Shown here piece by piece: positions 22,074 through 34,578 of a DNA stretch of 64,000 bases. Each line of letters begins with the position of its first letter. Position 1 is the stretch's first letter. The stretch is from NCBI RefSeq assembly GCF_014851395.1, contig NW_024040041.1, forward strand, positions 12,954,242-13,018,241. The letters are read 5' to 3'. A program made the position numbers and the translations under genes. Source of the DNA: Micropterus salmoides. Lineage: Eukaryota > Chordata > Actinopteri > Centrarchiformes > Centrarchidae. Under the pieces are notes generated by a model that did not search any database, was not told where the DNA came from, and was given only the letters and a program-made list of their open reading frames with translations.

Positions 22074-25000
22074 ATGGTGGCCAGCGCTCGAGTGCAGAAG
22101 CTCCTCCGACGATATAAACTAGCGATTGCCGCCGCGTTAACTATCCTCCTGATCCAAGGGCTTGTGGTATGGAGTCTGAGAAGTCTGGAAGAGGGCGAGG
22201 CAGAGGTGAGCTACGGTCTCTCCGGTTATTTGTGGCGCGGCAGTGATTCGGTTTAATTACAGAGCTAACATTAGCGCGTAGCTCACTGTGTGTTATGATA
22301 CAGTAGAGCTAGCTGGTGTTAGCTAAGTTAGCAGCTCCGAAACATTTCAATACAACCGGACCAGCCCAGTCTGTCTGTCCCTGACCACGACACGAGACCA
22401 GTACAGTACGCTGGGCTACATTACTGGTACTGGCAGTAAGTGACTCGTTGTGTGGTAAGTTAGTTAACTTGTTTAAGAGGCAGCAGGGGGCTGCACACCG
22501 GTGATAATCACCATTACATTTAATTTATAGTCACTTGGGTGTTGAGAAAAGGTGATGGGAGGATAGACAAACCCCGTGCTAAAGTTACTCCTCTAAGAGT
22601 AAGACGATGTCTATGAAGTGATGCAACTTTTTGGTCACATACGACAGGACTCAGTTATGATTCATTGATCGTTAACAGTTCATCAGTATGAGCTGCCGTG
22701 CGTCATGCAGTCACAGGACATTCTGCATCTGTTGTACTTTTATTTCTTTTTTGTCTTATGCTTGTTTATATCTACCAGAGGCCTTTCTCTGTGGGGGTTG
22801 CTCTTGTCTCCGTGACCTTCACTGGGCTTTGAATCATACCAAAACAGCCAGAGAGGGAGCATGTCCCAGGGATAAAGGCTGAAGTTGAGTAGAGAGTTGC
22901 CTCCACTGCACACACACCACTGAAGCAAATTTATTTTAACATGAACCAAGTCCACCGTGGGTAGCTTCTCTCTGTGTCTCCCTCATACATTACCTTGAGG
23001 CAGTGCCTGCTCCTCCTCTAAATAAGGGTAAGGGGAGTTGTTAACAGATGTGACCGGAGGACTGTGCCTTCTGATAGAGATGCAGAGGAATGCAGGCTAA
23101 AACCTGAGTTGGGAGCTCTGCTGTCCCTGTATCGTGATAAGCGTGGGCTGTGGATACTGTTCCTCCTAACATGTATGGATTTGAGATCTTGTGTCTTGGA
23201 GGGTGAGACAAGCAGCAGATGTAATGCAGTGGCTTCAGGTTTATCAGATAAGGGAAAAGAAGGGTTATGATGGTTGTCTGTGACCCAGACAATGATGTGG
23301 ATTAATTCACTTTACTGTAAGATAAACACAAAGCTGGTTCCTGGCGCTGTACTTACTTTACATTTAATATGAGTGATGTCAGCCTAGATGAAGTAATCTG
23401 TGTCCCTTTGAACACCTTTAAATGTGGAAAATAAGGGCAATGTGACATGTCATTCATATTGCAGAAGTAACGTTTCTTTTGACTTCTATCACCTGTTCTA
23501 TTATACGCTTCAGGTGCACTCAGGCTTAAACATGCTTCAGCAAAGATATAGAGGAATGTCTCTATGGGTTTTTGGTGAACTGTAGCTCACCAAGGATTGT
23601 AAATCAGCAGAAAGTTCACACCAATCTCAACACGGCGAGTATTTGCTGTCCAGATTGCTTCATTTTGTTAATAATCCAATTCAGCTTTTCATGAATAATT
23701 TAAGGTTGAAAACAGGTCTCATTCATTTCTTGTGAACTCTGGTTTCAAAAACATGACACTGCTGCTCACTGCATATGTCAGCCTGATATGCAACTATGTT
23801 GGCAGACGTCTATGCAAATGTCAGCACGTCTTTGCAGAATCACATTTCAGGCTTAGGGATGCTTTTTAATCATCGCTTCACCTCTCAACTGTGCGTGTTC
23901 GGTCAGGGAGGCTCGTCTGATATTGCCAACATGAGCGAGAGGCGCTGGATTCCTCCATGCTCTGTGGTCTCCGCGTTAATTTCTGCATCTGCTCTGATCA
24001 GTGGCTTGCTGTGCATGTGTGAACACAGCCACATGCATTATTTAAAGCCCTGGTACAGAAAAAAGGGGGGGTAATATATTGAGGACGGAAGAAGAAGACT
24101 CAGTCATCCTTGTGTCACCCTCTGCTTGCCCGCTCTCTCCTGCAAAGCTGAGTGCTTGTTGCTACTTCCCGCTTCAGCAGATGGCGACGCTGATATGGTT
24201 TCACTCGACTTTAATTGGAAAGTAAAGATGCTGCCTAGCCTGCCTTTGAATCAATACATGATGGTGTTAATTAAAAGCTGTGAAAATGAGTGATAAGGAA
24301 AATTGAATCGTTAGCCCCTGCTGCATGCTTGTGTCTTGTGTGTAAGAACATTTACTCTCGCAAAGAAAGTCTTTATCAACGCTGACCGACAAAAGGCATA
24401 GACTTCACCATAGAAAGAAAATGTAGGCTACCACCGCTGTTGGAGGAAATGTGAAATGTTCTAATATTTTGCAGGATGTCGATGTTTAACACAAATATTT
24501 TTATCATAATTAATTCCTAAAATATGAACTGTTATTTTGATGCTTCAGTTTGCGTCTGAGTCAAAGCTGAGACCAAAATCAGAATAGAAAAGGTGTTGAC
24601 TGTTAAACTGACCTTTTCCGACTGCATTTACATGCACATAAAAATGTTGTTGTTCTGAGAAATCAGATCACGAAATCCAAAAGGCCACTTGAGTTTATTT
24701 AGCAGAAATCTAGCTGTGTGAAACGGCAGTCTCTTAATCCTTTATCCACATCAAACGAACCCAGGGTTCGTGTTTAGGTGACGTTCAGGACGTCAGGTTT
24801 CTGCAGAGAGCTGACCATAATCAGGTTATTCAAGTGCATGTAAACTCACTGAAAGAGGCTTGGACTCCAATGGCTGGTATGTAACTAGGCTCCACAATGC
24901 CTCTTACTGTAATGGGTTTGAGAGTGCAGTTGGCGATCAGTAGCTGACTGTGCTGTGTTGGTTGGCAGCTGGTTTATTGGCAGTGTATTATCTGGCTCCT

Positions 25001-26312
25001 CGTCCCACGACGCAGCTCCGGTCCCTCTTTTGTTCCCTAACCCGTCTCTGGGCCTGTCGGCATGCCAGCAGCGTGTGGCGAGTAAGCCCGCGTTCTGCCA
25101 CATCGTCTGACAGAGGCAGAGCGCTCTCAGCCCACTCGCTGTCCTCCTTCCTCTTCTCCATGTGCACATTTTGAACGGCTTTTTTTTGTGATCCAGTAAT
25201 CTACGATGCCAAAGCTGTGATGCTGTTTGCCTGATTTAAAAAGTCCTTATTCATTTTTGGAGGTGTGATTTTGTGCTCCAGTGAGACACATTCTCTCTAT
25301 ACTCATGCAGTAAAATGATTATACTGTAGGAAGAAGAAACCCAGATTAGTGATGGTTGTGCTGTATCCTCACATTATTACAGTACCTCACTACAAAAACA
25401 GAAACACTGACACTGAACTAAAACTTTCACCTACATTTTAGATGAGTAAACAATATTTAGGCTGATGAAATGTTGGGAAACATAAACATTTATGTTAGGC
25501 CAACTCAGCAGCACATTTCTTGGAGTTTATTCTTCCCTTAAGGCTTGTGCAGACTACACGACTTTCAGCGTTGGTCGATGGCCGTGCCGTTCACACTACA
25601 CAACCTGCCGTTTTGTGACCGGAGTCTTGATGTCGTTGTGCCGTTCACACTACGTGACTGATCGATTACAGGGGGTCACACACTACGCGAGCTGACAACG
25701 ACCCTGTCACCCAACACTGGTTCCCAAACCACGTTTTGTCAAGAAAACACACGTGAAATGTGAAACGGAAATTATGCGAACCTACAGACAAAACAGCTGT
25801 TTGTTATTATAAAGATAGCAATTATAAAGACAAAGAAAATTAGTGAAAGAATGGATCAGCACATGCAGGTAGCAGGGATTGTCTGAGCTACAGAGAGAGC
25901 TGGAGGGGAGTAAAAAGGGTTTTGCAGAGAAAAGGTAGCTGCCTGCTCTCTTTGGCTGGATGTGGATGTCGAGTCGGCCGACTCCTCATGATATTTGGCA
26001 TGCTAGATATCTGGCTGGCGTCTGCGATGTGTCGGGGAGCCATGCTCGCTGACCGGCAAATAGGGCTAAAAATCGTGTAGTGTGAACTAGGCTTAAGGAC
26101 AAATAATAATAATAATAATACAAAGCTTTTGCTAATGTGTAATATATCTGTGTTTGTGTTATCCAAAAACAAACACAGTCGCTGTCTGCAGTTGTGTAAA
26201 TATTGTAATGCAGTAGCTCCATGAGGTTTCATGCTCAGTTTCGCTGTGTGTTGAGGTGTGTGTGAACATTTAGAGGTATTTTTTGCCAGTGGGTGCTGAC
26301 AGAGGTTTGTCA

Positions 26313-26360
<48 letters not shown>

Positions 26361-29300
26361 CTATCCAGAACTGCTTTTTACAGATTAGCTCCACAAAAAG
26401 GCAGACGCTCAGCTAAAAATAACCCGGATCAGAGAACTGAAAAAATAAAACATCTAAACCAAGTAAACACATCCGTCCCTCTGGGGCTCTTTCAGCTGTT
26501 GTCTTAGTGGCGGTCTTCATTCCTCTTATGTCGGTCTTGGATTGTGAATCAACACCTCCTCCCAGTAGTGTGTCTGTTGAGAGGAGGCGTCTGAGACGTT
26601 CCAGCAGAATGACTAGTAAAAACTGGATTTGAAATGTGTTTTCATTCAATGTCCTTCCCTCTCTGACCTGCTTTCTTTTGCTCTCCTCAGAGAAAAACAC
26701 GTCGGTCTAAGCTGCCTGACCACAACAGCCAGGATCCCAAGAGAGATGCTACACATTGGGAGAAGCACAATTCTTTGTCTGGGAGGAACAAGGGCAGATG
26801 GAGTGGCAAGTTGGAGAGGACGGGGGGCACCGCCGCCAGTGCGCTGAGGAGAGGGATGAGCCGCAAAGGAGAAAAGCCCAGCATCAGGCTGAAGTCTCCC
26901 CAGCAGCAGGGTGTGGCTGGAGCTGGATCGGATGTTGTTGTCCTCCATGATCTGTCCAGCAGCCGTAACTTCAGCGAGACCCGGGGTGCCCCAGACGGGG
27001 CAGCCAAGTTACCTGTTGCTGCTGTCATACAGGGGGAGCCGGGCAGTGTGGATGGGGCGCACCAAGCCCCAAGCAGTGACTTTGTGCCTAAATGTGATAT
27101 CATAGGCAAGGACGCGCTGTCCGCCCTTCATCGCGCCGGGTCGCAGCAGTGTCGACAGGAGATCGCCAACATCGTGTGTCAGCATCAGGCCGGGGAGCTC
27201 ATGCCAGACGCACTTCCTCAGTATTGCCCCCAGCTTGGTGAGAACCCTTTAACATGTGCCCAGATAGCGTGATGATAAATGAAATAAAGGTGCAGAGAAT
27301 CTACACACTGAGATTTTGATCATTTATTAGTCTCAGTTTTACTCATTTATAGATTTTCATTTCAAACATTTTCATTTAAATTTGTGGTGTGGTTCAACAC
27401 ATGCTCTCAATGTGTTCATACATCAATAAAATAGCCCCTTCATTTTTAAAAAACCCAACTTGGACTGGGGGATAATTTAATATAATCATACTGTCTCTTC
27501 ATGTAAACCTGTCATGACAGTGTTTATATGGAGATATTGGGGTTTACAGTTAACCAAAGTCTGTCTCACAGAGAGATCGTACACACTTGAGAATATGCAT
27601 TTTATAAAGTCAGTAGGATTTGTTCTAGTACAATAACTTTTTACCCACTGGGATCAATACAAGTAAAATTTCCACAATAATGTAGTGGATGTTGCCAACA
27701 CTGTGTTTGTGTGTCTTAGAGAATGTGACAAAATCGGTTCAATTGTTTTGTATTGGAATGTCTTGACTGGTGCTGCACGCCGTTTTTAGCTGAACGTTTG
27801 TCAGACACCATGTTTGTATTTATTCCGCTTGCATTGAAAGCGCTGCATGGACGTGGATTGGTTTATTCATGAAGTTGAAATGAGGAGTTGTCTTTACCAA
27901 TCCTCCTCATTTGTGTACAAAAACCTAAACAAGGTGGCAGCTGGCTGGAGGGAGATCGCCAGTGAGCTGGAGTAGCCTTATCAAGGTAAATGACCGTCAC
28001 TAATAACAACCTACCAGCTGCTGGCTGTAATGTGTCATTTCCAGCAAAGAAACATCTGTTTCTAAATATAAAACGTGTGTCTTCTGTTTAAAACATAGGA
28101 AGATAGTAAGTACTCATCTTTTAAATGAGTGGTTACATCTCCTGTCTGATCTCGAGCGCACAGCTGAAACGGTTACATAGTTTGTTTAAATGACGTAACA
28201 AGTGCATATTTAAAGAATTCGTGCGATGTGAGAATCAGACGCACGTTTGCTGTTATGATGCGGTGTAGGGGATAGACGTCACAAATCACATGTATCTCTT
28301 GATTTTATACACACCGAACTTGTGCATAGCTGTAGTACACACCAGTAGGATAGTTTAGGGGTTGCACTGGAGAAGACACTCTGGTTTGTCTGTGTGTTTC
28401 AGTGAACACTGTTTGCAGCGTGTGTCTTCATCAACACCCAGCCTACAAGATATTATTCTTTGAAACTCTCCAGACCCTACTGAGTCAGTGCTTTATGCCT
28501 CTGCCCTCTTTGCCCAGGTGTATCAAATCAAGGCCAAGCCATTGAGGACCTGGACAACAACCTGTCTGAAGTGGAGAACCCTGTCAGAGTGGTGTTCGTT
28601 CTGATGGTCCACGGCCGTGCTGTACGGCAGCTCAAGCGCCTCATCAAAGCCATATACCACCGCGACCACTACTACTACATCCATGTGGACAAGGTAAGTC
28701 CTAAAAGATGGTCACAGTGCCTTGGCATCACAGTTTTTCACAGACAAACGTAATTCTGCATGGATCACGATAGAAACCTCCAAATAAGAGACATTTCATT
28801 CTTTGTTGTGGAACAGTCAACAGTATTGTTTATTTATGCTTATGCTGAAGTGTATTGTGCACCCTGCTTGGTGCTGGATGCACTGAGCTCACAAATGCTT
28901 TTACCGGTTAGGTCTTCTTGCATTATGAAGGTTAAACTCATCCCACGGGTCTCACAGTGTGGTAAAGGGGATTAGTCTGGATAGAGTAAAGTGTGGTTAT
29001 TCTTAGGGGCTGGATTTAGTTGAGCAAACGTCTGCTCTCGTGCAGCCGGAAGAAAAAAGAGAAATGTATGGCTGCCTGGTGATACGGAGGCCAAGACCTC
29101 AGGTGTGTTTAGTGCAGACAGCAGAGAAACGGGTGCCTGTCGTCAGTGCACCTGTGCAGCCGGAAAGGTTGTTGAGTCCTAGGGAGTTGCTCTGTTCTGC
29201 TGCCAAGGGACGGTGGAGAGGCTCAGTGGAGGCAGTGATTAATACGGAGTCAGTGGGACAGTCACACCACAGCCACCATCTTAGACACTCACCCTCATCT

Positions 29301-32300
29301 ATCTCTGAGGCAAAAGCCTATTTGAGAGACAAGGCTGTAAACCAGGTCGGTTTGTACTGGAATCAGTCTACCAGCTCCTCTGTGCTCCACCTCCCAAACC
29401 TCTCTGTGTCCCTACATCTACAGGTACAGACTGTGAGTTTAGGGCTGTCATCCTGTTGCCTTTTCCTCTGCTGTTGTCTCCTTTATGGACACGACCAGGA
29501 TTAGGGCTGCATCTAATCATTATTTTTTGATTGACAAGTCTCTATTTTTTAAATTGGTCAGTTCATCTAAAAAATAATTTTATTGATTTCACGGAGATAA
29601 TTCAAGTGATCACTTAATATGACAATCAAAAACTTGTCCCATTAATATTTTTTCTATCATCATCCTGATAAAGAGACACATAAAACACATTAGAATAATG
29701 ACAATAGTATTGTATTTTAAAATGAGTCTTAATTTTGATGAAGAAACATTTAGAAAATCTATTTTAATGGACGACTACCAACAAAAACATGCTCCTCATG
29801 CTGATAATCCTAATATACTGTACATAGGAAGAAAAAGTTAACAGGATTTGCACTGCCGTCTGCTGCTGTGATATATATCATTCATTTCCTAGTTTGCAGA
29901 GCTTATACAGCATCATGTTGTTGGATCTCTGTCTAAAATACTCCCAAACTTTAGTTTTTTTTTAGCTGCAGCTTGTTCTGCGCTCTACTTCAGTGCGATG
30001 TGCCGACTAAAGTCATTCAAAATTGATTGTGTTGATGAGTCGTGCCAGCCCTAACCAGGATACCCACACATTCTTGCAAAGTCTTAAGGCGTGTTGGCTA
30101 AATTTAAGGCTTTATAGAAGAAATAATTTGGCCCGGTTCGTGTACTAAATGCCCGCTCTTTATATAATACAGGACAGAGTCAGTAGCACACAGTTTGTGC
30201 TTCACTAAACACAATTGGACTTTGTGTTCCTCAACAATTAATTTAAAGTGTCTTTTCCTCTTAAACTGCCCATTTATCGCTTGAGAAGCTTTTATTAGCT
30301 GTGTTTATTTTGGAAACACGCTGGTTGTTAATTAGTTTGTAATTAATCTAATTTAGCTTCAAGGGGATATTAAATCAAAGGTCTTTTGAACCAACAGATT
30401 TTGGCTTCAGACAAATGGTCACACATGCTCACTTGTAGCTGTATCTCTCACCACTTATAATGTCTCTTTAGAAAGCCTGACAGCTGCTTGGCTCTTCTTC
30501 TATCTCATCCGAAGTTTAATCCCTGCTTGATTTTGTTATAAATTTTTTTTTACAGAGCATCCTTTAAGCTCAGTTCATCTTAGTTCTGTGTTGCTGTCTC
30601 CTATTGCCACTTTGAGAAGGTGATCGGTTACGGGGGGGGGGGGGGGGCTCATTTTTAATTTTCTTTCTATCATCACGCTGACCCACAATACAAAGCACCG
30701 TGCGGCTGTTGTTCGGCTTAGATCAGATTCTCTTCCCTCATCATGAGCCAGCTTTGTGTGGTTTTCTTGGCACAGTGGCAGCTGCAGATCTGTGGGAACT
30801 AGATCGCGTTTGTGATGTAGGACCACAGTTCTCACTTGATTAACCGTTTGACGTCCTGCTCTGAAATTCTCCAGCGGTCCAGCTACATGCATCGGGAGGT
30901 CCTGCAGATAGCCCAGCAGTACCCAAACATACGAGCCACACCCTGGCGAATGGTCACCATCTGGGGTGGTGCCAGCCTGCTGAAGGCCTATCTACACAGC
31001 ATGCAGGACCTGCTCTCCATGCTGGACTGGAAATGGGATTTTTTCATCAACCTCAGTGCTACAGATTTCCCCACCAGGTTGGTCAGCAGAGGAACACTGT
31101 TATTACGTTACTTTGTACATTCTGGTGGCTTAATCTTTCAGTACTGCATGGAGATTTGATTCCTTTGGCTGACCTTCACTAACTTTTACTGTTATAAATT
31201 GTTTTGGTTGTTATATCACAGAGCTGGTAGTAAATACTTTTTCTTGCAGCATTTCTGAGGCTGCTTTGATCACCTATCGAAGCAGCTGTTAGTTCTCCTG
31301 AACGACCCCAATCGGGTAATAAGCTTGAAGTGGTTGGATGCACACCGACAAGCCTGCGCCAGCCAAAACCTGTCCAGAGCAGCTGATTTTACAGCCATCG
31401 ACATACTCAAGCCAGCATTTTATTTCCAAAGGAATCCTCTAAAAATTATTTTGTCTTTCTTGCCTCATCTTCCTTTTAATTCTCACCTGAACACCCTCCT
31501 GCAGGACCAATGATGAACTGGTGGCGTTCCTGTCACAACAAAGAGACAAGAACTTCCTCAAGTCCCACGGGAGAGAAAATGCCCGGTGAGTATGCCAGCT
31601 GCAAGTCACAGACTAGATAAAACACGCATTTGTTTGGCAACATTTAATCCAAAAGTGTTTTTCCTCCAGTAAATGAAAGGGATAGTTTGAGATTTTTTTG
31701 ACAGGAATGTTGCTCAGTGGTACCAGTAGATGATGTATGGACATAGACTCACTCTATGGATCCTGTAGAAAGATTGCTGCAGCAAATGGGATCAATTAAT
31801 AAAATATTCCATGCTACTGAAATCACACGCGAGAGGCAAAAGGCAATATGATTAAAATGATTCTTCTACTATTAAACTCAGTCTGGCAGCTCAGACAGTT
31901 TGTTTGATCATTTACTTTGATGAAGGCTGCAGATAGCACTACAATGTCTCCGCCACACATCAATTTAAACTGTCTTCCACGTTGAAGGTTTATTAAGAAG
32001 CAGGGCCTTGACCGTCTCTTCCATGAGTGCGACAACCACATGTGGCGCCTCGGCGAACGCAGCATCCCGGAAGGCCTGGAGGTCTCTGGCGGCTCTGATT
32101 GGTTTGCGCTCACCCGCCGCTTTGTGGAGTACGTCATCAACTCCCAGGATGACCTGGTGTCGGGGCTGAAGCAGTTCTATTCCTACGCCCTGCTCCCTGC
32201 TGAGGTAAGTAAGCCTCGGGTGGTGTGTTTATCTCCCGCGGTTGAGACAGACAGTTTGACGTAGAACTCTGTCTCATGCTCGTTCCTCCCCTGCCAAGTC

Positions 32301-34578
32301 AGAAGAGCCAAGCAGCGGAGATAATGTAATACTTTAGGCTTTAAGGCGCAGCGTGCAGCAGAGGTGCCAGATGACAGTAGGGTTCACTAGAGTTTATCTG
32401 ACTGTGTGGTGCAGTGGTTTATCTCCTGTTGTTTGGTGCTATAGAGGCATACCCTTCTGTAATTTAGAGTCGGTGGTTAGAAGCTGTTTACACACTTTGT
32501 CGGTTGTATTGCACAGCATGAGACATATGTATTTATTCCCTCTCTTCCCAGTCCTTCTTCCACACAGTGCTCGGGAACAGTCACATGTGCAACACTTTGG
32601 TGGACAACAACCTGCGTGTCACTAACTGGAACCGTAAGCTGGGCTGTAAATGCCAGTACAAGCACATTGTCGACTGGTGTGGCTGCTCTCCCAATGATTT
32701 CAAACCACAAGACCTCATTCGGATCCAGGTGAGCGGGAAATGGGAGCCAGCTGCAGGACAGCAGTGGCATGTAGTTTTCCCAGTTTAGTTCAGCGTCTTT
32801 AAAGGCTTCTATTGTGTTTTGCTTTTTCTGATCTACAGCAATTGACCCGTCCAACGTTCTTTGCCCGCAAGTTTGAGTCATCAGTCAACCAGGAGGCCAT
32901 AGATATCCTGGACACACACCTGTATGGCCAGTACGCTCCGGGCACTGTTGCCATCAAGGCGTACTGGGAGAATCTGTTTGAGCAGTCTGATGGCGTGGGC
33001 TCACTCAGTGACGTTGCTCTTACTGCTTACGCCTCTTTCTTTCGCCTGGGCCTCAAGAATCTGGTGACTACTCAGAGCAACATGGAGGCTTGCAGGTCCA
33101 AAGACACTGTTTAGTTTTCTTTTTTCTTGCATCTGTGAATGATATAATAAGTGTATTCCTTTGCTGAATAGAACTTATTTTCATCTCTTATGTGTGATTT
33201 GTCTTTTCCACTCACTGCAGGTTTGAACCAGTAGGCTACCCTGTATCTGTACACTTGTACTTTTATGACGACCGTTTCCAAGGATACCTGGTGCGGCAGG
33301 AGGTCCTGGCTGTGGGTTCAAACGTCAGGGAGACCCTGGAGATGTGGGCAGTTCCCCAAGCCACGCTTGTCCTCGAGTCAAACTTTAAAGAGTTTGAAAG
33401 GCTCAAGAATCTTGAAGTAAGTGTACTTACATTCAAGTTTCTGTCCTATGCAAACTTTTAATATCAAGGTACCTTAAGAAAACTGCAGTATAGGAAGATT
33501 TTTTTCCTGATATGGGTGGTTTTATCAGACCAAAACTAAACTTTAATTAAAGTTTAATTGGTTTAAAGAATATGTTAATATTGAGAGGAAGGCTAGTGCA
33601 GAAAGTGCAAACACATTCTCTCACCTTGTCCTCAAATAGACTATGAGCGTTAAATGACGTTGTTTTGCTGTATTCATATTATAACCATTATGGGATCAGG
33701 ACTCTACAGACTGTGATTCCTTTTGTCTCTCTCCCTGGCAGATCGGCACAGAGTGGGATCCAAAAGAAAGAATCTTTCGTAACTTTGGTGGGGTGATCGG
33801 CCCTTTGAATGAACCGCTGGCCGTCCAGAAGTGGGCACGTGGTCCCAACCTCACAGCCACTGTTGTATGGATCGACCCAGCTCTGGTGGTGGCTGCATCT
33901 TATGACATTACCGTGGACGTAGATGCAGAGTACACCCAGTACAAACCCCCGCTGCAGCGTCCCCTGCGGCCCGGTACCTGGACGGTACGGGTGTTAAAAC
34001 AGTGGGAGCGCGTGGCGGAAGTTCGCTTCCTTGTCATACCCTTGACCTTCAAAGATAAAGAGCCACTACGCAAAGGTGAGACGTGGATTCAGAGCATTTG
34101 GTTTTTGTTTGGTCTGTTTCAAGGATATCACCGGACAAATTGAAGGTTTAAAATGTATCATGTGATAAAGCATCTGGAAAGTTTTGCTGGGTCTTGTAAA
34201 AACTAATTTCCCCTTTCAATTTCTCTTTGGCTGCAAATCTGAATATCCACTCCAGAAGAGGACGGCTGGCTCCATGCAGGTCCTCCAGGTAATCTTTACC
34301 TGGAGCAGAACTTCCAGCAGCTGAACTCTGTGCTGAAGCTGCCTCCCCAGGAGCCTGCCATGCAGGAGGCCCAGCGTAAAGCCCAGCTGGTGGGTCAACC
34401 CCTTGATGAGTGGGTGGACAGCAGCATAGGGACCTTCTGGGTTACAGGCGACATGTGCGCCACACAGACTTCCTCTTGCCCAGCCATGGGACCTTGCTCC
34501 AAGACCTCCTGGAGCTCTCTGTCCCCAGACCCCAAGTCTGAATTGGCCCCAGTCAAAAGCGATGGGCGGATCAGGTAG
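22074..34578 (+). CDS. xylt2: Xylosyltransferase 2, complete
   Basis: Eleven exons close in frame to 880 residues (human XYLT2 has 865): 22074-22205, 26691-27237, 28518-28693, 30875-31077, 31505-31585, 31988-32204, 32552-32728, 32839-33095, 33221-33416, 33742-34075 and 34256-34578. The enzyme moves xylose from UDP-xylose to Ser in proteoglycan core proteins, the first step of heparan and chondroitin sulfate synthesis, in the Golgi. Seen: start MVASARVQKLLRRYKLAI, nearly identical to human XYLT2 rather than XYLT1; a type II signal anchor at about 16-35; a variable basic stem in exon 2; then the GT14 core (FVLMVHGRAVRQLKRL, YYIHVDK, WRMVTIWGGASLL, DWKWDFFINLSATDFPTR, GGSDWFALTRRFVEYV). A Cys-rich CKCQYKHIVDWCGCSPNDFK and the C-terminal XT domain ending SPDPKSELAPVKSDGRIR follow. 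Every key block is intact, so it should be active. Intron 1 (~4.5 kb) and intron 3 carry MITEs. Confidence 0.97.
22260..24626. other. xylt2 intron 1, first half
   Basis: The start (22206-22450) is moderately CG-rich and may belong to the promoter region. Beyond that I see no coding or named repeat segment. Confidence 0.4.
24627..24844. mobile_element. Short MITE with TTTACATGCAC ends
   Basis: Perfect 11-bp inverted ends TTTACATGCAC (24627-24637) and GTGCATGTAAA (24834-24844) bound ~220 bp in xylt2 intron 1. The inner right side, AATCAGGTTATTCAA, fits a MITE family common in teleosts. Confidence 0.6.
25542..26092. mobile_element. MITE flanked by TTAA, with ACTACACGA-type inverted ends
   Basis: The left end GGCTTGTGCAGACTACACGA matches the reverse complement of the right end (GCCTAGTTCACACTACACGA) at about 16 of 20 positions. 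TTAA lies on both sides (25538-25541 and 26093-26096). Internally GCCGTTCACACTAC is repeated (25585, 25640). Ends and flanks fit piggyBac-like (TTAA) or Harbinger-like (TAA) target choice. It is in xylt2 intron 1. Confidence 0.6.
26315..26359 (+). repeat. (GT)n microsatellite
   Basis: About 22 GT units in xylt2 intron 1, some 330 bp before exon 2. Confidence 0.95.
29494..30061. mobile_element. hAT-like MITE with perfect 8-bp target-site duplication
   Basis: The element body is 29502-30053. ACCAGGAT occurs exactly at 29494-29501 and 30054-30061. The ends are TAGGGCTGCATC and, reverse-complemented, TAGGGCTGGCAC, sharing TAGGGCTG. An 8-bp duplication with short TAGGG-type ends is the hAT signature. 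The body is AT-rich with no ORF. It is in xylt2 intron 3. Confidence 0.85.
30632..30647 (+). repeat. Homopolymer G run
   Basis: About 16 G residues, ~230 bp upstream of xylt2 exon 4. Confidence 0.9.

Noticed and set aside
25888..26394. 168-codon minus-strand ORF
   Set aside because: It spans a MITE end and the GT microsatellite (His-Thr repeats) and has no family match.
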